From Chloroflexota bacterium (GTDB taxonomy: Bacteria > Chloroflexota > Limnocylindria > QHBO01), in contig VBKA01000027.1 in NCBI GenBank assembly GCA_005879815.1, positions 1 through 7,553 of the forward strand: a stretch of DNA of 7,553 nt, in the 5' to 3' direction. Both the position numbers and the translations under genes were made by a program. Within the stretch, counting starts at the first letter, position 1; each line of letters opens with the position of its first letter. Positions 6,759 through 7,553 of this stretch are shown here, piece after piece. The notes under the pieces are model-generated. The model did no database searches and was not told the origin of the DNA. It saw only the letters and a program-made list of their open reading frames with translations.

Positions 6759-6784
6759 GAATGACGGCGGTACCCTTCGCCGTC
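6753..6784 (-). terminator. Candidate intrinsic terminator after pheT
   Basis: Reading leftward from 6784, GACGGCG and CGCCGTC form a perfect 7-bp stem around an 8-base loop. The stem is followed by ATTCTTGTCT, with six T in ten bases. It begins 7 bases after the pheT stop codon, a typical place for a terminator. The T-tract is interrupted, so termination may be partial and allow read-through into cvpA. On the plus strand no gene ends nearby that would need it. Confidence 0.5.
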
Positions 6785-6791
6785 GACAGGA

Positions 6792-7553
6792 CTACCGGAT
6801 CTCGGCTCCCAGGTGGTGCGTCAGCGCCCCTCTGATCCGGTTCATCGCCTTCTCGATGGCCTTGTCGTCACCCGTGGTCTCGGGCTGGAAACGCAGCGAG
6901 ACGGCGTACGAGACCCTGCCCGCTCCGACCTGTGTGCCGCGGTATTCGTCGAAGAGGCGCGCCTCGACGAGCATCGGGCCTGCATTCGCGCGCACCAGGC
7001 GCAGGAGCTCTCCAATCGGTGTCGCCTCATCCAGCAGCACCGCGAGGTCCCGATCGACGGGCTGGGCTGCGGATACCGCTGCGACGCGAACCGCGGCGGG
7101 CACGAGCCCGAGCAGCAGCGGCAGGTTGATCGCCGCCACAACGGGGCGGTCGGGCAAGCCCCATTCCTCCGTGATGCGCGGATCCACCTCTCCCAGGCTC
7201 CCGTAATCGTGGCCGGCAGGATCGACCAATCGTCCGGCACGGCCCGGATGCAGGTGCGGATGACGGTCATCCTCGGGCTCCGCGCGATAGCTGGGGGTCG
7301 GCGCGCCGAGGGCCGCATGCAGGGCCTCGATCACACCCTTCAGACGCGCCACGTCGGCCTGGCGGGAAGGCGAGCCAACGGCGGCTGGCGCCTCGGATCC
7401 CAGCAGCCCGATCCCCAGGTGCCAGACCTCGAATCGGCCCTTGCCGGCCGTCTCGGCGCCAGGGGGCAGGCGCCGCACATCGGGAGCGTATTGGTAGGTC
7501 TTGCCAACCTCGAAGATCCAGGGGTCGAGCCGGCGTTGACGAACGTTCTCCGC
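6792..7553 (-). CDS. pheT: Phenylalanyl-tRNA synthetase beta subunit, C-terminal fragment (cut by window edge)
   Basis: The last 253 residues of PheT, which with PheS forms the alpha2-beta2 enzyme that charges tRNA-Phe in the cytoplasm. The frame is open to the right edge and ends at a TAG. The first visible part (NVRQRRLDPWIFEVGKTYQ, then FEVWHLGIGLLG) is the end of the catalytic-like core module that sits beside PheS. HPGRAGRL and LGEVDPRITEEWGLPDRPV follow, as expected. The last 90 or so residues form the anticodon-binding FDX-ACB domain: PVDRDLAVLLDE, then ARLFDEYRGTQVGAGRVSYAVSLRF, ending in a helix with LGAEIR. One small departure is PVDRDL where many relatives have PAVRRDL. The gene presumably follows pheS outside the window. 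A terminator-like hairpin lies just after the stop, separating it partly or wholly from cvpA. Confidence 0.95.
   Translation of the reverse strand, partial: AENVRQRRLDPWIFEVGKTYQYAPDVRRLPPGAETAGKGRFEVWHLGIGLLGSEAPAAVGSPSRQADVARLKGVIEALHAALGAPTPSYRAEPEDDRHPHLHPGRAGRLVDPAGHDYGSLGEVDPRITEEWGLPDRPVVAAINLPLLLGLVPAAVRVAAVSAAQPVDRDLAVLLDEATPIGELLRLVRANAGPMLVEARLFDEYRGTQVGAGRVSYAVSLRFQPETTGDDKAIEKAMNRIRGALTHHLGAEIR

Noticed and set aside
6096..6764. Open plus-strand frame of 222 codons opposite cvpA
   Set aside because: Its hydrophilic Glu/Asp/Gln/His-rich sequence is the mirror of the hydrophobic cvpA codons, and no motif is seen.
1..7553. CRISPR array, transposon, prophage, defence or secondary-metabolite system
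   Set aside because: No spaced direct repeats, transposase motifs, terminal inverted repeats or unexplained coding blocks are visible. The window is filled by housekeeping genes.

Overview
This is a GC-rich, densely packed bacterial housekeeping region. All five extended genes belong to well-known families, and one end carries the start of a sixth. I found no mobile element, CRISPR array, tRNA or rRNA. The composition (mostly G or C at third codon positions), GTG starts, short gaps, a class A penicillin-binding protein with a long Pro/Ser/Thr tail, and a full-length MutS2 (a family largely absent from Actinobacteria) together suggest a high-GC Chloroflexota-type organism. That assignment is an inference of low to moderate confidence.

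Layout. Left edge (1-197): the first 50 codons of tyrS (tyrosyl-tRNA synthetase) run leftward out of the window. A 46-bp divergent gap separates them from the next gene. 198-2999 (+): a 933-residue class A penicillin-binding protein that builds peptidoglycan. It converges with the next gene across 9 bp. 3009-6671 (-): a compact unit transcribed leftward in the order cvpA, mpg, mutS2. The cvpA stop and mpg start share a 4-base GTGA, and mutS2 starts 26 bases inside the end of mpg. 6672-6791: a 120-bp spacer with two hairpins, one looking like a terminator for pheT, plus a possible promoter and a clear ribosome binding site for cvpA. 6792-7553 (-): the C-terminal third of pheT (phenylalanyl-tRNA synthetase beta chain), open at the right edge.

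How the genes fit together. The order pheT - cvpA - (DNA repair gene) - mutS2 resembles the Bacillus pheST - rnhC - zapA - cvpA - polX - mutS2 neighbourhood, with an alkyl-purine glycosylase where Bacillus has polX and with zapA and rnhC absent. MutS2 acts on branched DNA or collided ribosomes, Mpg on damaged bases, and CvpA in the membrane. The class A PBP polymerises and cross-links the wall.

No new system is evident. The most unusual points are two cysteines placed in the glycosyltransferase active-site motifs of the PBP, its cysteine-bracketed C-terminal extension, and mirror-image -10-like elements that could give leaderless mRNAs for both tyrS and the PBP gene.
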